Shown here in pieces: positions 54,101 to 58,889 of a DNA stretch of 64,000 nt. The notes beneath the pieces are model-generated. The model searched no databases. It saw only the letters and a list, made by a program, of their open reading frames with translations, and was not told where the DNA came from. Within the stretch, counting starts at the first letter, position 1. Each line of letters begins with the position of its first letter. The position numbers and the translations under genes were made by a program. Source of the DNA: Bactericera cockerelli (lineage: Eukaryota > Arthropoda > Insecta > Hemiptera > Triozidae). The stretch is taken from positions 27,249,755 through 27,313,754 of the forward strand of contig CM044958.1 in NCBI GenBank assembly GCA_024516035.1, written 5' to 3'.

Positions 54101-56486
54101 AAGACATACCATTCTATTTAAGATTTTAAAGTTGGTCCATGCCCACGCCCAGTGCCCACATTGCCCACTTTTGCCCAGCCTGACTGGGGCCGTGTAGGCA
54201 AATTTTTTTTGGCTGAAAATTGATTCCCTTAAAAATTAAGAAATACGGGTTTTTGCGTTTTCTTGTATTTTCAGCCATTCTCGAGATACGGGGGGTGGGG
54301 TGAGACTTTATGCTCACTCTGTTATAAAAAACTAGCGGGCTGTCGCCCGCTTTGCGGGCCGAGGCATGGCCCGCGAAACAAAAATTCCTTTTTCGCCCAT
54401 GGCAGGTGTTGTAGTGGGAATTTCGAAAAATCCCGTCTTATTGCGCATCTAGATTATAAGACAAAGCTACCCACCAAATTTCAGCTTCCTAGGACTTACC
54501 AGTTTGGAGAAACAGTGATTAATCAGTGAGTGAGTGAGTCAGTCAGTCAGTGAGTGAAACTCTCTTTTATCAGTATAGATAAATTGGACTGCTTTTTTTG
54601 TGGAAAAAAATAAAACTTTGAATCAAAATTCTACAAAAAATATTAGCTTTAATTCTAATCTATACAATATTTTTACAAAATAATATCATTCCCAGGAAAG
54701 ACGTGAAAAACCAAAAATAGACCTTTTTTCACCACCCTTACTCTGTTTTCTACAAATCCAGATGTCAAAACTTTTAGACCTTAACTAGTTTCCAAGAGAA
54801 TAGGTTGCATTACTTTTCAGAAACTAATCAGACTATAAACAATCTGAAAATTACTACATGCCAGATTTTGTAAGGCTAACACAGCATTAAGGATGTAAAA
54901 ATGTAAAGCTCTTACTTTAATATACTTTTCATTAAGAAGGACTTAGAAAAGTAAATTTCACAGTTATGCAAGTTTGGCAATGTCATACACGCACTACCTA
55001 CAAATTTCACAGAGTTTGAGATATAAAATAGATGTGAGAAGAGAGGAGACAGTTAAAAATACTTTTTTTGTGAATGCACATAACAAGGAGCACTGGTTAT
55101 TATTGATAACCACAGTATATATATATTTTGCAAATCATGCCGGCTGAACAGTTCCCCTGTTTGACCTCGCAGATCCAGCTTTCTCATCAACACTCGACCA
55201 TACATTTAAAAAGATACATTTTTTTTTATGTTGATATTTTGAGGTAGAGTATACAGTCATAATTGTTATTTGTTTTTATTTTTTATTTTTTTATTAACTA
55301 CGGAAGAGATGACAGTTGTTGAGTATTTTGATGGAGTCTTTGACAAATACTGAGAATTATACAATTTCAAGAACCCAAATTACAAAAAATAAAACTTACA
55401 TCATCTATGATATAACTAGAGATGGCATGATAACTGTCATATCTTGTTGGTTGTACAAGAGCACCACTCTTTTTCGTATTATCACTAGGGTCCTAGAACA
55501 AATAAACCAAAAATCAATCTTGAAAAATAATATAATAACATGGTAGAATTTTCATATTTAAATGTTGATTTTTGAGATCATATAATAAGAAACCAAAAAT
55601 CAGCACACCTTTTGTGTTTTAATACTTATAATTCAAACTGTAGCAAAATTGGAAAAATTAAGAACATATTGGTAAAGTTTATATTGCACCTCAATAAAAA
55701 ATAAATTGGTGTGAACATCACATGATTTTCTATTACAATGGAGCAAGTTTCCTATAAGAAATAGAAAGTATTGTTTTTCGTTAGTTCTAACAAAATTGAA
55801 CTAAACACATTTCTGTACGAATTAGACTCTCCTGATTCAAAAAAGTGATTTTTATCAAATGGTCTGTGTGTGTGTGATATTTTTCATGACATTTTTCCAG
55901 GGATGCACAATTAACACTTTGTAGCTACATGCCAAATTTCAGCTCTCTATAAGTTGGCATTCTTTGATATTTTGACATAAATACAATTGAATAAAAGTCA
56001 CTTTTTTTATATCAGAAGTTAGTTGTATCATGATTCTTTTACAAAGGAATTTTCTGTGTGTGTAGATAATGAATAAATAAGAGAGCTGAAACTATGGTAA
56101 CCAATATTCTTCTATTTGCACAATGCTAGTGTAAATTGGTCAATTTCTCAAACAGGTTAAAGGGCATATTAGATAATGGCCCCATTAGAGCACAGGACTG
56201 TTCAACTTTATGTTGAATATGTAATTACTGTGGATGAGACAAGACACTTGAAAACTATTCATTTAGGTGCTAGGTTAAAAACTTTCTACTTCAATACCCA
56301 TCCAGAATAGTTCACATTTACACAATCAGATCCTATTTCAATTTTAGAAGCCTTAGTACTTACTTTGTGTTGTACATGGGACTCAGATGACCCACCTTCA
56401 AGTACATAGTGAATGAATAATGTGAAAAACAATACTCCCAGAATAAGAACACATAATACTTTGAGTCTTAATCTGAATCTCCTCAT
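27617..56486 (-). CDS. alpha-Man-IIa: Golgi alpha-mannosidase II (GH38), 20 coding exons
   Basis: Type II membrane glycosidase of the medial Golgi. It trims two mannoses from GlcNAcMan5GlcNAc2 during complex N-glycan formation. Coding exons (high to low): 56364-56486, 50321-50413, 49900-50053, 48944-49115, 47047-47187, 46411-46571, 45448-45634, 44313-44615, 43539-43672, 42635-42795, 41585-41815, 41138-41306, 40042-40188, 38540-38797, 37092-37211, 35174-35326, 34368-34490, 33879-34032, 32905-33047, 27617-27781, about 1096 residues as in fly. A short cytosolic tail (MRRFRLRLK) precedes a hydrophobic anchor ([20 protein letters not shown]). Zinc and catalytic motifs are intact: [28 protein letters not shown] and [13 protein letters not shown]. 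Splice phases agree throughout, except that coding exon 15 has one extra base. Coding exon 14 has two in-frame TGA codons. Both flank a large tandem array, so assembly error is possible. Confidence 0.95.
28020..28634. repeat. Near-perfect 0.6-kb palindrome in mannosidase intron 19
   Basis: Arms of about 295 bp (28020-28315 and 28342-28634) are almost exact reverse complements around a 26-bp spacer. The tips read CCCCAAAAAACACTTCGTGT and complement. The arms give mirror-image short open frames. No transposase or clear target duplication is seen, though a foldback MITE is likely. Confidence 0.92.
28965..29800. repeat. GTACCC/GGGTAC-rich interspersed repeat
   Basis: AGAGATGGGT followed by (A)TACCGAGTATTTCATA occurs near 28971, 29441 and 29595, with runs of GTACCCGGTACGGGTAC type to about 29790. 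Words like CAGTGTTG suggest hAT-type ends but borders are not resolved. Confidence 0.5.
30080..30288 (-). repeat. Interspersed repeat family X, 5'-end copy
   Basis: On - it begins CACTGCTAATTATGGACACA and then ACTTCCTCGTGATTGTTTCA, continuing with ACTTGTATCTTCAAAACCGC. It matches the starts of the copies at 50846, 63213 and 63650. Confidence 0.65.
30419..30640 (+). mobile_element. tRNA-SINE family E copy
   Basis: GCCAGCCTCCGTGGCGTAAT (A-box region), GAGTTCGATTCCCAGTTG (B box), then CTACCCAGGCTGGGCGAGTT and CCCAGCGAATAGAGGGTAAA. The sister copy is at 38860. Confidence 0.8.
30641..32570. other. Mannosidase intron 19 sequence; little recognised
   Basis: AT-rich. A tRNA-like B-box stretch occurs near 31405 on - (GGTTCGAATACC). 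Otherwise nothing was assigned. Confidence 0.35.
32735..32887. mobile_element. piggyBac-like MITE near exon 19 donor
   Basis: TTAACTCGTAGACGACCGG at the left is inverted as CCGGTCGTCTAAGTGTTAA at the right, with TTAA borders. Nested inverted blocks around GGTGTACCACC give more stems. Confidence 0.8.
32905..33047 (-). CDS. alpha-Man-IIa: Mannosidase coding exon 19
   Basis: It reads [20 protein letters not shown], then [20 protein letters not shown] and ends SGDE. Its donor lies 17 bp from a TTAA-flanked MITE. Confidence 0.9.
33310..33498 (-). mobile_element. LINE 3' tail
   Basis: On - it reads GGGTTAAGTGGCAGAGAATG, hairpin AATGCC-TAA-GGCATT and CTTCGCCCC, followed by an AT-rich tail ending in AAATAAATAAATAAA. 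Confidence 0.65.
33499..33775 (+). mobile_element. tRNA-SINE family C, best copy
   Basis: GCCACCGTGGCCGAGTGAGT, GGTTCGATACCCAGC (B box), GTTCGGGGTCCACTCATATC, GAGGAAAAATGAGTAGCTGC and a tail ACCCACTAAAATTGTGATAT. Confidence 0.85.
33879..34032 (-). CDS. alpha-Man-IIa: Mannosidase coding exon 18
   Basis: It reads [20 protein letters not shown], then [20 protein letters not shown] and [11 protein letters not shown], matching the HPAGYL(T)S..AH..SQSLL region of insect enzymes. Confidence 0.92.
34368..34490 (-). CDS. alpha-Man-IIa: Mannosidase coding exon 17
   Basis: It reads [20 protein letters not shown] then [20 protein letters not shown], matching the DRRL..DD.RGLGQGV block. Phase 0 both ends. 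Confidence 0.96.
35174..35326 (-). CDS. alpha-Man-IIa: Mannosidase coding exon 16
   Basis: It reads [20 protein letters not shown], then [20 protein letters not shown] and [11 protein letters not shown], close to the family (RLTLL(S/T)GQ/AQSLG block). Phase 0 both ends. Confidence 0.96.
35499..36211. mobile_element. DNA transposon with 7-bp target duplication inside a SINE
   Basis: CACTCTG flanks it at 35492-35498 and 36212-36218, and the uninterrupted SINE copy at 23638 shows the same target once. ACGATTCGGCCCAAA near the left is inverted as TTTTGGGCCGAATCGT near the right. The interior is mostly a tandem repeat. Confidence 0.75.
35756..36060 (+). repeat. ~45-bp tandem repeat inside the transposon
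   Basis: About six units of AGAAGGCCATGCCTCAAGAA, TATAGTAGGGTTAGGTAAAA and TACAT, with decaying units at the right end. Confidence 0.9.
36264..36404 (+). mobile_element. tRNA-SINE family B inserted into family A, 15-bp target duplication
   Basis: GACCTCAGTAGCTGGATCGA, GGTTCAAGTCCCGG and the tail TTTGAGTAGTTGTGATATCA. ACTTTAATAGTCTTA borders it at 36249-36263 and 36405-36419. Confidence 0.88.
36472..36745 (+). mobile_element. tRNA-SINE family C copy
   Basis: AGTCGAGTGAGTTAACGCGC, GGGTTCGATCGCCAGCGG, GTTCGGGGTCCAATTTTACC, GAGGAAAAATGAGTAGGTCG and ACCCACTAAAATTGTCATAT. Confidence 0.8.
37092..37211 (-). CDS. alpha-Man-IIa: Mannosidase coding exon 15, one extra base
   Basis: It begins [12 protein letters not shown] (family (N)LVDI) and then shifts one base to [20 protein letters not shown] and TDLNGYQ, which is the conserved end. 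Splice phases on both sides require a 119-base exon; 120 are present, the extra G lying in ACAAACGGTCAACA. Confidence 0.88.
37378..37672 (+). mobile_element. tRNA-SINE family D copy abutting the exon 14 array
   Basis: AGCCAGCTTCGCTACAGCTG, GATCAACCATCATGAGGACT, TTTATAAGCCATTAAACCCT and GTTTAACGTCCCCCAGCCAG. The right end runs directly into the first 36-bp unit. Confidence 0.7.
37666..38573 (-). repeat. alpha-Man-IIa: 25-copy 36-bp array spanning the mannosidase exon 14 donor
   Basis: Twenty-five copies of TTACCTAGATCATC(A/G)CTGTC, GGC(T/C)ACATGGTTCACA at 36-bp spacing. On - each unit encodes [12 protein letters not shown] and contains CTAG/GTAATG, so each repeats the exon end and the donor in the same phase. 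Three copies carry one-base indels (near 37822, 37979 and 38493). The A/G and T/C variants form runs, showing block expansion. Confidence 0.97.
38540..38797 (-). CDS. alpha-Man-IIa: Mannosidase coding exon 14, with frame lesions and repeat-derived donor
   Basis: It opens [12 protein letters not shown], then a TGA at 38760-38762. The homologous text ([13 protein letters not shown]) continues one base out of frame for about 38 bases before the first frame resumes with [20 protein letters not shown], then [21 protein letters not shown] second TGA at 38586-38588 precedes [14 protein letters not shown]. Two compensating one-base indels explain the first block. The exon total length is phase-correct (enters 1, leaves 1). 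The last 31 exon bases are the first unit of the 36-bp array. Confidence 0.85.
38860..39110 (+). mobile_element. tRNA-SINE family E copy beside exon 14
   Basis: GCCAGCCTCCGTGGCGTAAC, GAGTTCGATTCCCGGTTG, CTACCCAGGCTGGGTGAGGT and CCCAGCGAATGGAGGGTAAA. Confidence 0.8.
39403..39800 (+). repeat. AAGTACTTATGACTTGTACT tandem array, inverted partner of 42420-42631
   Basis: About 12 units of roughly 30 bp (AAGTACTTATGACTTGTACT, TGGGAACTATC). Its left edge AATGAGCAAATGTCAAATTC is the reverse complement of the first bases of mannosidase intron 10. Confidence 0.9.
39829..39865 (+). repeat. (AC)n microsatellite
   Basis: About 17 uninterrupted AC units in mannosidase intron 13. Confidence 0.95.
40042..40188 (-). 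CDS. alpha-Man-IIa: Mannosidase coding exon 13
   Basis: It reads [20 protein letters not shown], then [20 protein letters not shown] and SVSFNDK, matching the variable region ahead of the (G)LLKS block. Confidence 0.85.
40461..41021. mobile_element. TA-flanked foldback MITE in mannosidase intron 12
   Basis: CAGGGTCTGCCAAAAACAAG at the left is mirrored by the right end TTTCTTTTTTGGAGGACCG, with TA outside both. Inner blocks (CTTGAAATAT / ATATTTCGAG, CCCCTT / GGGGTT) are inverted. One-arm relatives lie at 21447, 44759 and 45886. Confidence 0.8.
41138..41306 (-). CDS. alpha-Man-IIa: Mannosidase coding exon 12
   Basis: It reads [20 protein letters not shown], then [20 protein letters not shown] and LRSYCL, similar to the YEISFRAHIPPLGL strand of vertebrate enzymes. 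The 3' end (SYTGNRTKA) spans a perfect tRNA B-box word on + (GGTTCGATTCC). Confidence 0.85.
41585..41815 (-). CDS. alpha-Man-IIa: Mannosidase coding exon 11
   Basis: It reads [20 protein letters not shown], a variable linker, then [20 protein letters not shown] and ends VTSAQ. The (V)VFNPL(S/E) block starts the C-terminal beta domains. It is phase 0 both ends. Confidence 0.92.
41882..42343 (+). other. Unassigned 153-codon open frame in mannosidase intron 11
   Basis: Open antisense to the mannosidase but with no domain, motif or codon pattern I recognise, and rich in Tyr/Ile/Leu as expected from AT-rich DNA. Probably fortuitous. Confidence 0.15.
42420..42631 (-). repeat. Donor-proximal tandem array of intron 10, inverted partner of 39403-39800
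   Basis: About six units of ATAGTTCCCAAGTACAAGTC, ATAAGTACTTG. It begins within about 4 bases of the exon 10 donor; the first intron bases AATGAGCAAATGTCAAATTC are part of the copied block. Confidence 0.9.
42635..42795 (-). CDS. alpha-Man-IIa: Mannosidase coding exon 10: HHD motif
   Basis: It reads [20 protein letters not shown], then [20 protein letters not shown] and ends NLSAQ. The HHD triad contributes a zinc-ligand His. Intron sequence after the donor GCCCAG/GTAATG has an inverted copy at 39403. Confidence 0.97.
42869..43110. mobile_element. piggyBac-like MITE in mannosidase intron 9
   Basis: TTAACAGTTTGAGCCCCA at the left is inverted as TGGGCTCAAAGTGTTAA at the right with TTAA borders. 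An internal 15-bp stem ATGTATGAGTGTTGG pairs with CCAACACTCATACAT. It ends 73 bp from coding exon 10. Confidence 0.85.
43539..43672 (-). CDS. alpha-Man-IIa: Mannosidase coding exon 9
   Basis: It reads [20 protein letters not shown], then [20 protein letters not shown] and ends LHAS in phase 1. It matches the (Y/F)[11 protein letters not shown] family block. Confidence 0.96.
44313..44615 (-). CDS. alpha-Man-IIa: Mannosidase coding exon 8: second catalytic Asp
   Basis: It reads [20 protein letters not shown], then [20 protein letters not shown] and [26 protein letters not shown] holds the acid/base Asp of GH38. This is the largest exon. Confidence 0.97.
44759..44905 (+). mobile_element. One-arm MITE fragment
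   Basis: TACAGCGTTCGCCATTTAAA, GATTTAAATTTTGAAAAATG and TTATATCAAAGAGAAACATT resemble the left arm of the element at 40461. Confidence 0.5.
45079..45447 (-). repeat. alpha-Man-IIa: 72-bp tandem copies of the mannosidase exon 7 splice donor, split by a LINE
   Basis: TCTCACCTGTGCGCCAC occurs at 45121 and 45193 (72 bp apart) and in the true exon at 45443. Each copy carries at least 17 exon bases, the donor CACAG/GTGAGA and about 50 intron bases (CCAAGTATTGGTTATGATTA). The third copy is interrupted by the LINE at 45263. Confidence 0.93.
45263..45432 (+). mobile_element. LINE 3' tail with AATACTT target duplication
   Basis: GGGTTGAGTGGAAGAGATTG, hairpin ATTGCC-ACA-GGCAAT, CCCGCCCTTTAGGTAGGAC, CTAATAAAGCTT and poly(A). 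AATACTT flanks it at 45256-45262 and 45433-45439. Confidence 0.88.
45448..45634 (-). CDS. alpha-Man-IIa: Mannosidase coding exon 7
   Basis: It reads [20 protein letters not shown], then [20 protein letters not shown] and [17 protein letters not shown]. The exon end and donor (GCGCACAG/GTGAGACC) are tandemly copied in the following intron. Confidence 0.96.
45886..46195. mobile_element. MITE relative (CAGGGTCCGCC / CACCCTGTA ends)
   Basis: CAGGGTCCGCCCGAAAAAAG at the left and CTTACACCCTGTA at the right, both next to TA. The left arm matches 40461; the right arm does not, so this may be a composite. Confidence 0.5.
46411..46571 (-). CDS. alpha-Man-IIa: Mannosidase coding exon 6: catalytic nucleophile
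   Basis: It reads [20 protein letters not shown], then [20 protein letters not shown] and [13 protein letters not shown]. The Asp of IDPFG is the catalytic nucleophile and zinc ligand. Met replaces the usual His/Tyr in FG(H/Y)SPTM. Confidence 0.96.
47047..47187 (-). CDS. alpha-Man-IIa: Mannosidase coding exon 5
   Basis: It reads [20 protein letters not shown], then [20 protein letters not shown] and NIGVKP. The [12 protein letters not shown](P/T)DEA block is diagnostic of the family. Confidence 0.96.
47233..47507 (-). mobile_element. MITE, inverted sister of 8024-8283
   Basis: TATTTTTCTTTCTAACCAAA at the left and TTTGGTTAGAAAGAAAAATA at the right. Shared interior words include TGGAAGCAAGAATTTTCTAC and AACTTTGGAAG. 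Confidence 0.75.
48079..48412 (-). mobile_element. tRNA-SINE family G with ~40-nt poly(A), full length
   Basis: On - GGCATATCAGTGGTTAAGCA (A box), GGGTTCGAACCCCCGCGCC (B box), a unique body with CTTCTCGCCCATCAGAGGGG and AGTAGCTCCTGTTTCATGGC, then about 40 A. It is the only SINE here with a pure poly(A) end, so likely young. It abuts the duplicated exon 4 segment. Confidence 0.9.
48409..48523 (-). pseudogene. alpha-Man-IIa: 115-bp exact copy of the 3' end and donor of mannosidase exon 4
   Basis: Identical to 48934-49048 at every base: 105 exon bases plus 10 intron bases including the donor GTAAGTAAGG. It lies downstream in the same intron, next to the 5' end of SINE G, and lacks an acceptor. 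Confidence 0.95.
48524..48566. repeat. Short inverted repeat after the exon copy
   Basis: CATCGAGAAGTAAAC pairs with GTTTACTTCTCGATG across a loop of about 13-16 bases. Confidence 0.85.
48944..49115 (-). CDS. alpha-Man-IIa: Mannosidase coding exon 4
   Basis: It reads [20 protein letters not shown], then [20 protein letters not shown] and [17 protein letters not shown], with the RKFIWAE(I/M)SYLS family block. The 3' 105 bases plus 10 donor-side intron bases are duplicated exactly at 48409-48523. Confidence 0.96.
49900..50053 (-). CDS. alpha-Man-IIa: Mannosidase coding exon 3: start of GH38 domain
   Basis: It reads [20 protein letters not shown], then [20 protein letters not shown] and [11 protein letters not shown]. 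The His and Asp of HSHND are zinc ligands in GH38 enzymes. Confidence 0.97.
50094..50290 (-). mobile_element. tRNA-SINE family F, degraded
   Basis: GTAACCACCAGGCAAGGTTA, AATGC/GCATT hairpin and ACACCTAACCCTTGAAG on + mark the 3' part. The head is decayed. Confidence 0.65.
50321..50413 (-). CDS. alpha-Man-IIa: Mannosidase coding exon 2: stem region
   Basis: 31 residues: [20 protein letters not shown] then [11 protein letters not shown]. It is phase 0 at both ends and aligns to the C...DVQM segment before the catalytic domain in vertebrate MAN2A. Confidence 0.85.
50846..51497 (+). repeat. Interspersed repeat family X, most complete copy
   Basis: It starts CACTGCCAAATATGGACACA, passes through ATCGGGTGTACCGTTCATGA, a run of GACAGACAGAC type, and ends with ATTTCTAATATTAGAAATTT. 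No reading frame is evident; class unknown. Confidence 0.6.
51838..51895 (+). mobile_element. SINE family F tail fragment
   Basis: ATGCTTTGAGCATCAACCTT, GCCTGGTGGTTAC and AAAGAGTATTATTATAA match the 3' end of family F. Confidence 0.6.
52316..52902. mobile_element. Foldback element, partly decayed
   Basis: CCTCCACTCGATACTTTGAT on the left is mirrored by ATCAAAGTATCGAGTGAGGG on the right; ATCAACTTTCGATTTT and AAAATCGAAAGTTGA also pair. Confidence 0.7.
53406..54321. mobile_element. 0.9-kb foldback MITE nested in the outer element
   Basis: CAGGGTGAGCATAAAGTCTC at the left mirrors GAGACTTTATGCTCACTCTG at the right. Arms of about 390 bp pair closely; one arm has acquired a short extra stretch near 54148-54170. 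Confidence 0.88.
54332..54579 (-). mobile_element. 248-bp non-autonomous Helitron
   Basis: On - it begins TCTATACTGATAAAAGAGAG after A, has a TCACTCACTGACTGAC run, and ends with hairpin GCGGGCGACAGCCCGC into CTAG before T. It carries no gene. Confidence 0.72.
54790..56280. other. Mannosidase intron 1 sequence; mostly unassigned
   Basis: AT-rich. Repeat fragments occur near 55818 (GAATTAGACTCTCCTGATTC), shared with 21320 and 34200. No exon was found. Confidence 0.4.
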
Positions 56487-56502
56487 AATGTATATTGTTC
56501 AC
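56364..56502 (-). CDS. alpha-Man-IIa: Mannosidase coding exon 1: cytosolic tail, membrane anchor
   Basis: The acceptor TTATTTTCAG precedes 16 bases of 5' UTR and ATG at 56486, so an untranslated first exon lies upstream (not located). The 41 residues run [20 protein letters not shown] to the stem start ([11 protein letters not shown]). The donor CACAAA/GTAAGT is in phase 0. Confidence 0.8.
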
Positions 56503-57730
56503 CTGAAAATAAATTATTTCATAAAGTAATGTTAGTAGAGAATCAACAGTAATCAGATATATATTTCTGTTTCCTTTAATAAAATCAAAGATTTAATATA
56601 ATAATAGGGATTTTCTATTTCATTTTAATGCCTAATAGTCTCTTATATTTAACAAATGGTTTCAAGATTCAAGTAACAGGGTATTTTATTATATGAATAT
56701 TTTTTTTTTTTTTTTAGAAAAAAAAAAACAAATATAATGATTTTTTTTCTTCTATCACAATCTGGCTGCAAATATTTTTTTTTTTTTAGTTTACCTTGGC
56801 ATCTTTTCATACACCTAATAAAATAATAAAAGACCTGATGGAAATTTTTCATACAATGAAACTATCAACTTTTGTTTGAACAATTTTTAAGACAGAAATG
56901 GGCAAGTTTGAAAAATGGGAATGTGCTTCAAGGATGCTAAAACTTTAAAAATAAACAAACAAACATACGTATACAAAAAATGGCCTTTTTCAAGTGTAAA
57001 AAATGCACTGTGGAAAAATATTGGAGTCTTAAATTTGGATAAATAAGAAAAAAATTGTTTTACCAGATTAGGAGACACTTTTTATCAGATTAGTAGAAAA
57101 GTAAGGGGCAGCCTTCGTGTTAAAATGACCAGAACTTTTGGGTGTATAATTTACCTTCTGCTGTTTTGAATCTTTCCAAAAAAATTACAATGAGTTTTGC
57201 TACAAAAATGCCAGGATAGCTTTTGTCTCTAACAAAGGATATACCTTTAAAATTGCAAAAATTAAACATAATAAAATTATGAATACGGTATGTTAAATCT
57301 AACAAAGAGTCCCTACCTCAAAAACTGTGAATCTTTGTTGTTGTTGTACAAATTCATTATCACTAGATTTGGTACCTTGTACCAAGGTATAAATAGTTAT
57401 CAGAACAAATCAATCAACTTTATACACAATTTTTTGTGTATAAAGGCCATCCCTTATTGGGCTGTTAGTGATTATTCACTCTACCAGTATTGTTGTAATG
57501 GACACTAGCCAACTTTTACCCTTAAAAATACATAGTTCATGACTTTAGTATAAAATATACCTACAAGTTGGCATGTATACTTAAAATTATTACCAAGGAA
57601 TTCGAATATCTTACCCCTGTTTTACATAGATTAATAATTCTCCATATTAATTCAAGAGTTTTCTAGTCACTGGAATTATTTAAGAGTACTCTACTTATTG
57701 TTGTAAAGTGTTGGTTATGGTTATTAGAGA
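56503..57730. other. Upstream of mannosidase coding exon 1; 5' UTR exon not located
   Basis: The acceptor before the ATG exon shows that a 5' untranslated exon lies upstream. A plausible donor on - is ACAGGG/GTAAGA near 57612, but nothing confirms it. Confidence 0.25.
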
Positions 57731-57734
57731 CTCA

Positions 57735-57880
57735 GCCAACCTCAGTAGCTTGATCGATAAGGTGGCGGACTTGTAACTTGGAGGTCGGTGGTTCAAGTCC
57801 CGGTATTTCAGCATAGATTTAAGTGAAGCAAGTACTTTGACTAGTTGTGATATCACGAAAGTGTCAAAGTGATTAATTTC
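57735..57880 (+). mobile_element. tRNA-SINE family B copy
   Basis: GCCAACCTCAGTAGCTTGAT, GGTTCAAGTCCCGG and tail TAGTTGTGATATCACGAAAG. Confidence 0.8.
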
Positions 57881-58345
57881 TTATTATGCAAATCCAATTT
57901 GAAATTTGAAGTGATTGATAGTTGATAGTGAATTCGAGCAAGGTTGCCAGATTGGGGATTTCTGGCCCCATTTTGCCCCTAAAAAATCTGATGTAAACAT
58001 CACATTTGTAATAAACATGTAATTATCCCAAAAAAGAAGTCGAATTCCGCGACTGGTGACTCAACGGTAACAGATTGCTAAAATTTAATGGCAAATTCGT
58101 AATCAGCACTTCAAAATCATTGAATTTGATGTGTCACAATCCCCATCTAGGATGAATAATAAAAAAGTTAGTCAAAGCGGGTCCCCCCCCCCAAAATACC
58201 GGTAAATTGGGGCCGATGTCCAAAAAGTTCAAGATATCAACAAAAAATAATAATAATAATCAGAATAGACCCCTATTATTTTTTTATTGAAGAAAATGTT
58301 GTTCTCTAACTTTTTTGTATCTTTAACCAATTTAAAAAAGCGGCG

Positions 58346-58393
58346 CTTGCGGCTTATATTTGCGGCCCTGCGGCCGCAAATATAAGCCGCAAG
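58346..58393. repeat. Perfect 22-bp GC-rich hairpin
   Basis: CTTGCGGCTTATATTTGCGG-CC and its exact complement are separated by the four bases CTGC, in otherwise AT-rich DNA between two divergent genes. Confidence 0.95.
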
Positions 58394-58889
58394 ACTGCAT
58401 AACTTTAAAGGTAGAATAAATTTAAAATTGGGAAATCTTTCATAAGAACGCAATTTAAACTAAACTTGAACTTTCATGTGGATTAATTTATTATAACAGA
58501 TAGCTCAATAGAAAATGGCCGCCAAATTAAGGGGCTGCTTCAGTCCTCAACCCTTAGCCTCACTAGTTGATTTTTCTAAATCTATGTGCCTAAAAACATT
58601 TGAAATGGATTTTTTTTCTCAAGTATTTTGGGGATGTTTTTATAACTTCATCTGGCAACTCTGAATTCGAGTTAAGCCGCACTGAGCAGCCGAGTCAAGT
58701 GATTGCAGTGGATACAGTACAGATGACAGCAACAAAAAGAAGTAGAAGAGATTGCCTTTCAGCTTTCTTACATTTCAACATTTGAATTTAAAACAACATT
58801 TTGATTTGTTGAAAAAAGTCAACAAAATACATTTTGAATTGGTTTTCAAAGTGATTTCTTAACTTATTTACCCTGACAGACAGAAAAAT

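Larger units (their letters stand above)
52904..54782. mobile_element. Outer foldback element hosting two later insertions
   Basis: Arms of about 165 bp (from 52904 and to 54782) pair, for example GGGTGGTGAAAAAAGGTCTA with TAGACCTTTTTTCACCACCC. Between them lie the element at 53406 and the Helitron at 54332. Confidence 0.8.

Noticed and set aside
27617..56486. Calling the mannosidase a pseudogene because of exon 14 and 15 lesions
   Set aside because: Eighteen of 20 coding exons are clean with conserved splice phases and intact catalytic residues; the lesions cluster by a repeat array where assembly error is likely.
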